NCBI GenBank assembly: GCA_037447605.1
Contig: CM074806.1
Coordinates: 2,585,400-2,649,399, forward strand
Length of the DNA stretch: 64,000 nt
From: Zygnema circumcarinatum
Lineage: Eukaryota; Streptophyta; Zygnematophyceae; Zygnematales; Zygnemataceae
Direction of reading: 5' to 3'
The translations under genes were made by a program, and so were the position numbers. How positions within the stretch are numbered: the stretch's first letter is position 1; the number at the start of each line of letters is the position of its first letter. The notes under the pieces were generated by a model. The model was given only the letters and a program-made list of their open reading frames with translations. It made no database searches and was not told the origin of the DNA. Below, in pieces: positions 1-10,510 of the stretch.

Positions 1-2
1 CT

Positions 3-101
3 GCAACTGAGAGCCTTTTAAACCAGATTGAGGATGGAGTTTCGGAGTGGGGTGGAATTTTGGCGGTTAGAGCGTCGCTTATGCGGTGCATTGGCAGCAA
101 A
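3..101 (+). other. possible coding exon at the left edge
   Basis: An open frame from the window edge runs through a segment with protein-like composition (it contains LLNQIEDGVSEWGG) to a TAA at 99-101. A donor-like GT at 85 could end an exon earlier. It may be the 3' end of a neighbouring gene, or an upstream exon of the gene that follows; the phases I tried do not join cleanly to the next exon. Low confidence because it is short and cut by the window. Confidence 0.25.
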
Positions 102-336
102 TAAAGCGGTAGGCATGATTCTCATCACCCAGTCATACCTTTCCCGCTCTTCATGCACGTCATTGGGACTGAATTGAACTGTCCTTCGCATTGGCTTTTG
201 TTGTCGTTGTTCACTTGGGCGGGAGTAGAAGGCTGGGCATTTGATTTTCGCGGATGTGTTCTGCCCGTGCCCTTTGATGTGTTTTCAGTTGCTTTCTTCA
301 CCTAAGCAAGTGTTTTGACATGGAGGGCGGGAGCAG

Positions 337-1917
337 GTACAAAGACATGAAGTACTGAAGGCATTGCAACTTAAGTCCTTCGACTACCGTGTGCTCAATC
401 TGTTGCTTTATCAGATGCGCCGAAGCCCTGTAAGCACTCAGAGCATTGTCCTGTTGTCAGAGCTTTATGTTCCTGTTCCTGTTCAGCTGCAACAGCGAAA
501 GGCTGATGAGACGAGCTGAGGCTGATTAGTTTGCCACCAGATTCATCATCAGACTGCATCCACATGTGTAGCATGCGAATTTACTTTTATTGCTAGCGAT
601 CATCTGTTGGGCGCTGTATATGCCGGGATTTTTGAATCATTGCGGGGTCTGTGAAGATAGTCTGCATGTGCACAAGGAGTTTACATTTTTGCTAGGAGCT
701 TGGCTCTACTGAATTTCCTTGAAACCTATTTTTTCGGATCCCGTGCCCCTGATGGACTGAACATGTTCTAAGAATGGAGGCCCGTTTGCCTAATGACGGG
801 AATGTGCAATGCTTTGTAGGTGAACGAGACGCATTTCCGCTTCCTCGGTGTGTCCGAGCTGCTGGTGGAGATAGGAGATGATCTGTGCGTTTTGCTGCAC
901 ATTTCCGTCGGGTTGCTTGCAGAGTCTACAAGAGTTAGCTGCAACGGCTTTCTCTAAAATCCTACAAACCCTGCAAGTCCTATCTATTTCGCTTCCACAT
1001 AGATCATTCTGACTCTTCCACTCTAAAGTAATGGCTGATTTTCTTTGCATTCTGCTTTGTCTGAACATTTGGACTCCTCTCTGCCCGGCTGCAGCTTCGA
1101 CTATGAGGTATACTCCAAGAGTCACTTTCTTGGGCGACTTTGCTTCTGAAACTCGTATTCTCTCGCAGCCATTTTTCCTATAATCCTCAATTTTCGGCAA
1201 TGAAATTTTTTATGTTTAGATGTTTTTTGATTTGCACTGCCTTCCTTTCAAATGCACTGAGGAGGTGTCTGTATCTGAACATTTGCAGGAGGACATTGTG
1301 AGCAATGCCTTCAACATTCTTCGGCTTTTTGTGGCGATAGATGGCCCCAAACATGCACCTGCTGAACTGGTAAGGCATGGAACTCGTTGACTAGCTCCTT
1401 CGAGCATCACTCGAATTAACCAAACGGCGCGCAGTTATTGATCTCTGACACTTACTATTCTCAGTCTTCTGTCCAGCCTAACCCAATCGCCCATTTTAAG
1501 CTTTATATGCTCTCTACTTGTTGTGTTTCAGGCAAAATATATAGGAGAACTTGAGCGAGAGTATGAACGGCTCATGTTGGAGCTTGAGCCAGACCTGGCT
1601 GAGCTTTATCGCAAGCGCTGTAGAGACGCCACTCGTCAAGGTAAGATAATAGCCGTATTAGTAAACCGTGCTCCTGTCTCAATAGTCGATGTTTTCTGTC
1701 TTCTGAGTTTATCGTATGACCAGAACTTCCCGTTTGATTGTCCCGTGGAGGCAGTCGTTTATAACTGAAGAAACTCGGTGAGGATTGATGGGCACTCTTT
1801 TCGCCAGGTGGAGGAGGAGGCGGTGAAAGTCCCATGGGCGCTTGGAGCATCCCCCCTATCGTAGTGGATGAGGAGGCCTTCAGGGCACACGTTAGGGCAG
1901 CAGATGAGCAGCCTTGA
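337..1917 (+). CDS. unrecognised conserved plant protein, C-terminal part, six visible exons
   Basis: Exons at about 337-429, 820-884, 1095-1107, 1262-1369, 1532-1640 and 1808-1917 join in phase with GT-AG introns and end at TGA 1915-1917. The product is helical and charged. It passes through LKSFDYRVLNLLLYQ, VSELLVEIGDDL, FDYE, a NAFNILRLFV segment, a YIGELEREYERLMLELEPD helix and a glycine stretch, and ends near SIPPIVVDEEAFRAHVRAAD. The order of these blocks resembles an uncharacterised plant protein that I recall only by pattern, so I give no name or function. The exon at 1095-1107 is only 13 nt, yet both junction phases fit. The first exon, start codon and targeting signal are outside the window or unresolved. 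The reading frame is well supported; the function is unknown. Confidence 0.6.
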
Positions 1918-2349
1918 CCCAAGGGGAAGCCAAAGCGGATACGTATATGATGTGCTGCACAGGCTGACGGCCTGAGATAGGTGGGCCAAGAAAAGGTCCT
2001 TTCTCAGAATATGACAGTCTTGCGAACACAATGTTTCGATCAATCTGAATGATGTGACATCGACCTCTCTCTCTCTCTTTCTGCTTAAGAGGAGGCTATC
2101 TGGGAGCTATCTGGGCTATCGAGGAAGGTGAACCCTGATGCTTTACTTCGACACTTGGGCAACGTCATGTGTAAAATTCTGCTATGAGAGGGCGTTTCCA
2201 ACTTGTCCGCGGAACCACATTGCATGTGAACAGCTGGCGCATAATTTTGTAGCCCGTTATTGCCACAACTTCTAAGAAAATGGAAGGCGAGAAACGAGTT
2301 TTTCACAAATTCGATCAAACAGATGGTCCCACTCGCTTTCAAATATGTG

Positions 2350-2415
2350 CGGGGAAATTGTTCCTCCCATCTGTCTTTGTCCATGTACATTTGATGACCT
2401 CGTCATCGTGAGCTT
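2350..2415 (-). repeat. dispersed short repeat, copy 1 (diverged)
   Basis: Reverse-complement copy of the short dispersed element whose core reads GGCGAGGCCATCAAATG followed by TACATGGACAAA. Here the core hairpin has mutated (GACGAGGTC) but its symmetry is kept. It lies in the roughly 1.1 kb gap between the first gene and the acyl carrier protein gene. The rest of that gap (1918-3015) is AT-rich, then sharply GC-rich from about 2640, and holds no gene I can support. Confidence 0.6.
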
Positions 2416-3015
2416 AATGCCAAATCCACCACATCAGATGAAACCAATTGCCTCATTGAAATCGATTCCCCAGTTCGCTTATCTCCAGCCTTTGTGTGAG
2501 CCCACTTTCACTCAAAACCAAAGTCTCCCTTGTTTATCCAAACGTCATCCAAGCCTCAAAAGTTTGTTGGATAGCAATCACGTCAATCCTCCGAGTCCCC
2601 TCCCTTCCATGCGAAGTAATTCACCTGAAATTTCCTGTTCAACGCCGAACCCTCCACATAGCACTCCCGTCCTCCGTGGAACAGCGAGCGTCTCTCGAGC
2701 CGTCCACGTGGCGGGCCGACGTGTCGCCGACGGATGCCGCTGGCGGCCGGGGCCCGTCCGCGATTGGTCGCCGCCCGGACGCGAACTGCGAGCGAACGCT
2801 CCAGCGGACGGCTCCCCGCAACGGAGCGCGCGGAGCGCCTTAGCGCGCCACGTGGATGGTCGAGATTAAACCCTCAGGGATCGCACCCCCCACGGGGCCA
2901 TATCCTCCTGCTCCGAGCGCACCCCTCCAAGAATTTGCAAGCGAGTCAAGCAAGCAGGCAAGCAGACGCCCCATCGCCTTATCCGGAAAGGAACAGGAAC
3001 AGGAAGGTATCATCC

Positions 3016-4502
3016 ATGGCTGCCGCCGCCGCGTCCGTTGCGCTCTTGCAGGTGGCCACCGTGGCTGCAGCATGCCCCGCTGCCTCGCTCAAGGTGAGGA
3101 GAGGAAGGAGGGAGGGAGGGAGGGAGGGAGGGAGGGGTTAGGCAAGGGCAAGCGGCGGGCGGGCTGTGTGAATGGACGGGGTGAGAGGCAGGGTTGTGAA
3201 GAGTGGGGCTGTGCTGGAGTTGGCGGCAGGCAGGCGCTAGCGAGCTGCGGAGGTGCTCGTACTCCGTGTCTGCTCGCCGCTCAGCAGTGCCAGTGACCCG
3301 GCGCAGGCTGTCGGTGGCGTGCGAAGCGGAGAAGAAGCGGGAGGAACCGGTGAGTTTGGTGCTCTCAGCTTGGCTCTGGGCCGCATGGCACTACATTTTG
3401 AATCTGTTATTGTAATGGCCTACCTGGTACCCTTTCCTTGTCTGCTTCTTGCAAGTCTTTCTCACTGCTGACTTATTGCATTTGAGAGGTTTTTTTAAGA
3501 CTACTCAGGATCGAACTGCACCCGCTCCCTTTCCATTCCGTACCTGATCTTGGAAACTGTTTTGCTTGCCTTCCACTTGAGTTATATCGAGTCGCGTGTT
3601 TCGTACATTGGCTGCCCCTTGTGCCCCTTGCCCCTTTTCTGTTCTTTTTCCTTGAAGAGCTGTGTTGTGGATTTTCTTTGACATCTTCCGTTTGCAGATA
3701 GATTTCTGACATCACAACTTTTATATTAATCTGTCGGCTGATGTTTGTAACTTAAGTTCTTGCTGAATGTAGCAGACTTTGAAAGGTTTTGTAATCTTTT
3801 ATATTAATATCTTATCAGAATTCATCCTGGGGGGGCGCACATTGCAATGTCTGTGTGTAGCATGGTGCGCATGGTGCGCATGGTGCTTCCGGAGCCACTT
3901 TGTCGAAGGTGCAGGAGGTCATCTCAAAGCAGCTTGTTGTTGATGTAAAGACCATTGCGCCTGAAGCGAAGTTTGCTGATCTTGGAGCGGATTCTTTGGA
4001 TACGGTATGGTGTCCGAAACAACAGGCTCTTTGGCAATGCATGCCATCCTGATGGTTTTTTCCTGTACTTCCGTCCAATTTGGCCTTAGGGCGTCTATCA
4101 TTGTTTTGAAGGCTTCCGTGCACTTCTTGCCTTGATATCATCATTGCAAGGAGACATTTTGAGAAATGTTCTTATTCCATTGGTGGCAGTCCCTTGAGCT
4201 ACATTTCATTTGTATAATAAATTGCACTTCACATTGCATCTTTGGTGAACATGTTTAGTCGCCATTTCTTGTTCTTTCTACCTTTTTCTATACCAAAGTG
4301 TGATTTGTGATGAAGGCGAAAACGATCCATGTAAGCTAGTGTGTGCACTAAACTGATTTTTCTGTTCTACCTGGAACAGGTGGAGATTATGATGGCCTTG
4401 GAGGAAAGTTTTGACATTACTCTCACTGAGGAAAGCTCGGAGAAGATCAGCACAGTGCAAGATGCAGCCAATCTCATTGAGAGCATGGTAGCGAAGAAGT
4501 AA
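3016..4502 (+). CDS. acyl carrier protein, probably plastid-targeted
   Basis: Small carrier that holds growing acyl chains on a phosphopantetheine arm during type II fatty acid synthesis. The attachment motif LGADSLDTVE is complete, with the modified serine in DSL. The C-terminal half (EESFDITLTEESSEKI, then TVQDAANLIESM, ending VAKK) is the usual helix III-IV region. Exons are about 3016-3093, an Arg-rich transit-like exon ending at the GTGAGT near 3354, 3861-4004 and 4380-4502. The alanine-rich N-terminus (MAAAAASVALLQVA) followed by an arginine-rich stretch fits a plastid transit peptide. The start of exon 2 is uncertain: the best in-phase acceptor is near 3226. Exon 3 may begin with a GGTGCGCAT-type repeat encoding HGA triplets, which is odd for the family. 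A mitochondrial form is the alternative, but the long basic presequence and the later exons fit plastid ACP better. Confidence 0.85.
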
Positions 4503-7326
4503 GATAGAATACCACCTTTTCATTTGAGTATATATTTCGGGCAATTGACCCTCGGTGGGCGAATGGCAGGTGCCTAGATTGTTTGATAAGTGGAGCTGGC
4601 CCTTCTTGGCATACAAACAATAGGCGCCTCAGTGGCAGGTCGCTCATTAACAGTAGAGCTTGTTGGCTGCCCTATCTGCATTCTTTGTTCTGTACGGCTA
4701 GTTCAAGTAGGTTGTCAGATAGGTGTAAGATTTTGCAAAACCGTCACAAGAGGTTGCTGTCCTGTTGAGGCTGGAATTGAGGCGCGCCAGAAATTCTGAA
4801 GTCTGCAATTTATGCTACTGCTGGGGATGCTGTCTGTGCTGTGCCGCATTCTCTCCTGGAGCTCGCCTTTTTTTTGGACGTTGTATCAACGTTGCTAGCA
4901 ATTTAGAGCTATTTTTGGGTGGAACATGGTAGTAGAAGTTTTGCAATCTCTTTCTAGTCCAGCTTGCTGGGTTGGGTTTGTAAGGAGACTGACCGAAAGT
5001 TCTCTCGTTAGACGACTCCATGGTTCCCATGGGCACATGCTTCGGAGATATTTAGTTTCACAGTGCCAACTCCTTGTGTAGTTGGCAGTTTTTTTATTCA
5101 GCAAGCGCATAAAGTGAAGCCGGATGGCTCGGAAGGGCATGTTCGGGCCGTGCTCTTTCGAGTCACAGAGGCACTGTTGACTGATGCTTGTGACATGCTC
5201 CACAAGTTCACCTCGCTAGTTCTGCAACAGTGCAGAACCAATGTGGTACTGCTTCACAGCCTCTTATGGCGTGTTGTAAACTGCCGCTATGTTGCGCCCC
5301 TGCCAGGCTGCAATCTGACTACAGAGACAGCGTTTCGGAACTTCAAAATTTTGAGCCGTGCCGAACCATACAGCAGATCACGAAAATACCGACATCTGTC
5401 GACTATGTAGTGTATCTTCAAGCCGCTTGGCACTTGAAGATCACATGTAACCAGGCTATATCATGCTACGAGTACTCATGGAGAGCCTCCTGTGAAGCAG
5501 TGGTGTTCCTTCCTGGCTACAGCGAAGTCATCATGTCATCCACGTTCCATCCGGCAAAATTGACGTGTTGAAGTGTTGAAGTGTTGACGCCAACAAGTTG
5601 AACGCCATGGTATAAGAATTATTCAATTCACTAACGCAATTGAAGACGCAAACAAACACTTTCCTCTCTGTCTGTAAATAGCTTATGACGCTCCCAAGCT
5701 CAAATGGTTCGCAGCTAAGGAAATAAAAATGATTGCAGAACCAGGTAAGGAACCCGGGTAAGAAATGAAAAGTGTGGGGAGGCCACGGGGAAAGAGGAGG
5801 CACCTCATGTCTCAATTTTCAAAAGCACTGTCATCGTTTGCAACCATCTCAGCACCTGCATAAGAAGCCGGTGTGGCAATCTCTGTCCACTTCCGCTTAT
5901 TCTGTGTCTCGTACGTACGAAGCAAGTCCTTGTTCCGAATCGCTTGGTGTCTCTGATCAGCTTGGGCTGGAGTCATTATAACTTCCTTGCAGTCTCCTGC
6001 GCGAGACAAGTTCCCATTCACCTCGTTCGGCAATGGCAATTCATTCTCCGACCATACTTTCTCCTACATGACATGAAACGACAGCGTTTAGGATCCATTA
6101 TTTTCTGTCCCCGCTTTTCAATAACGTTCTCGGTCATTGTCTAAAGGAGGGAGATTATGGAGCTTATCAAGCGCGGAATTGGTAAGGGTGCAAGAAAGCA
6201 ACAAGATAGCTAAGGAAGTGAGAGGATTAGAGACAAAATCATTGGACGAACCATGAAAACCAGAATTCTTAAAACGTCACATAAGCAAGGTGGAGTACAA
6301 GAAATGGAGAAACGGGAACATAAGAAAACATAGGGAAAAGAGCAAAAGGAAAAGTGAGACCAATCGGAAGAGACAGAAGCATTTGGCAAGAGAAGATTGC
6401 GTTATTTTGCCTCAGAGGATCACATGAAGTTGGGAGAGAGATGGAACAACTTCTAAGGGAAACAAAAAGCCAAAGCATAAGGAAAGAAAGGACATCGAGA
6501 AGGAGAAGCAGCCAGAAAGACAGAGAGACAAACAAACAAAACCGCACAGAGAGAAATTTATCACTGTTGAATGCAAGAAAGCCTCGATTATTCCGCTCAC
6601 CTGCTTGGAAAAAGTTTCGATTTGCGTATTATCCATCTGAACTTTTGTTAGATTGTAAATCTTCTTCAGGCAGAACCAACGGGTTGTGCCTCGAGATCAT
6701 CCTGCACCACTCGTGACGTAAACAAATGCTCAGATCATAGCAAGCACGGAATGCATAGGAGTTCAAAACGCGGGTGATATCTTTTGACACTGCCTTATCC
6801 AATCAAATGCCAGCCTCTCCTTCATCAGTTCGTCAAATCTGAGTATTCCTGTTCTGTTTTCAGTTAGTTCTCAACAAAAAAGCACCAGATATTCTCGTAC
6901 ATCTTTTATTTGCGGCCAACTGAAAACAGCATCAAGTAGAAAATGTCATTGCTACAAGAAAACAAGACATTTTCAGAAGACCACCAGAAGTCCAGCTATC
7001 AATCAACTCCACCCTCTCACTCCGTTTCCAGCAGAGCTCCCTCCCTGACGCTTGCAGTGAAGCTCGCACAGCAAACCGCGAAAACAGAAGGAAGCCCTTT
7101 ACAGTGGCGCGCGATGCATGCCTCCCGAATCGATCCAAACATAGAACTAGTACCCACAGCAGCTTCGATCCATCGGGTTTGGTATCATGCAAAGTACGTT
7201 TTCCGATTTGGAGAAGTGCCTTAACCACCTGTCTAAGCTAAAAATCGCGCGGATGGCGTTTCACATTCAAGTTCAATTCAATTCAAATTTTCATCCAGTT
7301 TTGTTTCCGCCGCCCTGTGCTTTTAG

Positions 7327-7397
7327 CGGCATGGCATGTGGCATGGCATGGCATGGCATGGCATGATGACATGTGGCATGGCACGATGGCATGGCAC
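7327..7397. repeat. GGCAT pentanucleotide microsatellite
   Basis: Imperfect tandem GGCAT units with interruptions (GGCATGT, GATGAC, GGCACGAT). The array sits about 80 bp before a copy of the dispersed short repeat. Confidence 0.85.
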
Positions 7398-7474
7398 GGG
7401 GGGTGAAGTCGAAAGGAGGGGAAAAAAAGTTTGTTGTGCCTAGGCGTAGTTTTCCGCTCTTAGCCTCTTTCTGT

Positions 7475-7568
7475 TGTGCTTAGGTCCTTTGCAACCAGTC
7501 CCTCGTGGTTCCACATCATGCTTTTGTCCATGTACACTTGATGGCCTCGCCATCGTGAGTTCAATGAA
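7475..7568 (-). repeat. dispersed short repeat, copy 2 (long form)
   Basis: One of the best preserved copies. Read on the minus strand it runs from the ATTGAACTCACGATGGCGAG end through CATCAAGTGTACATGGACAA to ATGTGGAACCACGAGGGACT and GGTTGCAAAGGACC. It contains the perfect 6-bp-arm hairpin GATGGC-GAG-GCCATC. No protein or transposase is associated with it. Confidence 0.8.
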
Positions 7569-8318
7569 ATTTTCCCTCTTGGATGCCTTTATTTGACAGT
7601 TAAGTATATTCGCCTGGGTTATTAAACCACAGTGAGAGGCAAACACCATCTCTCCACCCAAACATGAAGAGGGCCAATTAAGAGAATACCCTTGCGTACT
7701 GCATTCAGAAACCAAGAATAAGGGCGATCGGATCTGCCCTTGAAGGACCGCTTGACCTCTCCAACTCGATGCAGTCGCCGGCGGTGAGTACACACAGAGC
7801 TCTCGCTCTGCATCTGCATTTTTTCCGATGCTCATTTCACACAGCCATAGGCATGTTCCCAAAGCGTCCCCTTTCCTTAAGTCGCACTATTATGCTGTCG
7901 ATAATTTGCTTTTCTCAATTTGTGTTGTCATGACACTATACACTGCCCTTGCTTGAGATTGAAAAAGTGTTCCCACATTGGTGCGATCAAAGTACCCCTG
8001 ACAGCAAGGCGAGGTTACATGACAGACGAACAGGTAAGGTTGAACGAGATGGAATCCAATATCATCCATGGTACATGTCTGTATGACAAAAGTCTGAATT
8101 GCTGCCGTTAATAAGATCAAAGGAAGAAGACCACAAGGTCGCTTACCCTCAGAGTCACACGCGCTTCATTCAAAAGAAGTCCGAATTCCTACAGACGAGG
8201 TTTCACGTTCTCATTTCAAAGATTGCAATGCCATGTATAGAGTCTCCTATTGTCCAAAACTAAAAGGGTGAATAATAGAACGTGAGGCAACAACCATCTC
8301 ATGGCTGCTGGACAGCAG

Positions 8319-10510
8319 CTACAAACTAAGGGTCACAGCTCGGGGTTTGACGGGAGAGTAGGGCATGCGCGCCAACTGAAGCCATTCGCCCTCCCCGTGA
8401 CGGTTGAACACCCACAACGGCTGCGGAAGTCTCCACATACCAAAGACCTCCCACGTTCCCATCTTCCTCTCCTGACTACCCATAATGTACAAACGGTCCT
8501 GTACAGTCACACAAGCAGGGCACAATTTAGGGACCCTTGGAACTGCATGAAGTGTGCTCCACGTCTCCCAGCAACCACTCGGAGAGGCTGTCTCAGATGG
8601 GCCCATTGCTTCCCCGGAATCTCCTTCAGACAGTGACCTCCCCTGTACAACCGCCCCACCACCTTTCTGGTTCAACTGATCAGTGCCCTCTGCTTCCATG
8701 AAGTAGTCGAGACTGAAGTGGCTCACGGGGGGATTGCGAGACAGCATCAGTTGTCCCATGAGGCTCCAAGATGGACGCAGCATACTCAGCCCAGCGAATT
8801 TTACCAGCTTTGATTCTAACACTGCTGTTCCAAATCCGCGACAGAAAGCTCCATGGGGACCAGGTCCAGCTACTCGCCATTTCTCCAACACCGTATTGTA
8901 TGCGAAGACAGAACCCCTCTCATCGAGGTATCCTCCAGTAGAGTCCAAACCAGCAAAGCCACGCCCGAGCACAATGAAGTCAGCACCCACAGCCTGACCT
9001 TGGCAAGACACTTCATCCGGAAAGAAAATGTTTCCCGGGAGATCTTGAATAGGACTCCATGCATTAGAAGAAGGATTGTAGACTTCCGCGGAAGTCAAAG
9101 CCCTTGGAAAATGATTGTCATCACTTTGAAGCTCCTTCAGAACAGGTGGAGGTTGGATTTCTGGCTTGGAAGGCAGGCCTCTGCCAAAGCGGTACGAAAA
9201 GCTGTCATACTGCCTTGGATTCTCCTTTGGCGAAGCTGGTTTTGCGTCAACCGCTTTCTCTCGTTCCTCACTACATTCTTCATCCCAGTCTTGCGAGGCT
9301 AATTCCTCTGGAAAACATTGTAAAGAAGAAGAACGTGACTTGTCATCCAAATCTTTTTTTACACAGTCATCCCTGCTCGCGCCCTGAGTGGTTTGATGAT
9401 TTGAATCTTCACACGGCTCATCTGGCTCATCAAGTGTCCTACACACCCCCCCCGCTACATAAATTTTGCCTGCAATGACTGCACATGCAAAACCTGCTCT
9501 TGCGTGCCCCATAGAGGCGACGCGTTGCCAGCTGTTTTGCAAAGGAGTGTAGACAAAAACCTCTGCCGATGCCTTCCATATGTACGAGTTAAGGTTCTCA
9601 TCAAACTGCCAGCAGCGACCACCCAGGAGATACACTCTTCCCCCGAGAGAGACGCAGGAGAAGGCTGAACGACGGCCAAGATGCACCCCATGGGAAGTCC
9701 TACGAGTCGGAAGCTCCCGCCACCTGTCTGATGTAATGTCATAAAACGACATGCGTACTGCCGGTAAGTCAGAGTTTACGCGCTCTGCTATTGGAGGATC
9801 AGGATCTTCGGTCACCTATAGACACAAGGCAGAATAGGGTTCTATTCAGATACGGTTCTATACACATCCAAGGAATAGGCTGTCAACCAGCCACTCTTGA
9901 AGAAAACCATAAACGCATGACAAGAATAACCACGATGAGCTTAATCTGATCCATTCTACTACTAACAGTAGCCCCATGATGACTTGTGCTTCACAAAACA
10001 GCTAGCAACTGGCATACTGAAAGCATGACTTGCTTCAAGAGAGTCAACATAGTGAAAAAATGACAGCAGAAGAAGCTGATTAGTAGTCAATACCAAGCGA
10101 CGAGATCCCTTCCCTTTGCTCCTCCTAGGAAGCTCTTACGCAGCCAACATTTGTAGAACCCGAAACTAGTCATTTATTGCCACAGAAACAACAGGAAGCA
10201 AGGGAATTTGCTAAAAACCAGCCACACAAAACCTTTCCTTATGAGTAAACTAACTACTCTAGTGCGTGAAAATGATCCCCTGGTTACATAGTTGTATGGC
10301 AAAAGCTACGAGCTTTAAAGCTGTACATACCTGATCAAGGACCATAATGAAAGGAGCCCGTGCCGTTTCCATCTTCTCCCGCATCTTATAAAGCTGATTC
10401 CCACAGACAGTGTCACGCCATCGCCTTGACACCTGCTTGGCAACTATGAGGCTCTTGCGATCAAGCCCAGCCAAAGTGTACAAAAATAAATCTTCTGGCA
10501 GATTGTCCAT
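8319..10510 (-). CDS. F-box/kelch-repeat protein
   Basis: Substrate adaptor of an SCF ubiquitin ligase: the F-box binds SKP1 and the kelch propeller selects the target. Exon 1 is 10510-10331 (60 codons) and exon 2 is 9815-8319 (stop TAG), joined in phase through a GTATGT donor and a TATAG acceptor; the product is about 558 residues. The F-box lies at residues 2-45 (LPEDLFLYTLAGLDRKSL, then VSRRWRDTV). Kelch-type double-glycine strands include GRVYLLGGRCW and GKIYVAGG. A Ser/Glu/Asp-rich loop of about 120 residues interrupts the propeller after the second repeat, before blocks containing SSNAWSPIQDLPG and EKWRVAGPGPHG. The ATG at 10510 is chosen because the F-box starts immediately after it. 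The target cannot be read from the sequence. Confidence 0.9.

Larger units (their letters stand above)
4503..8318. other. 3.8 kb without a recognised gene
   Basis: Both strands were read. Open frames here are short, overlap on both strands and look like chance. 6170-6560 is strongly purine-rich on the + strand and gives a spurious Leu/Ser-rich frame on the other. The stretch holds one GGCAT microsatellite and one dispersed repeat copy, listed separately. The right end is the 3' flank of the F-box gene. Confidence 0.5.

Noticed and set aside
790-1200. 136-codon minus-strand frame
   Set aside because: It is antisense to exons and introns of the first gene, whose plus-strand splice phases all agree; no motif.
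6269-6547. Leu/Ser-rich minus-strand membrane protein
   Set aside because: Artefact of a purine-rich plus strand; no splice sites or motif.
7475-7568. Dispersed repeat as a small coding gene (MARPSNVHG-type frame) or a tRNA
   Set aside because: The frame is not kept between copies, and no cloverleaf or pol III box pair could be fitted.
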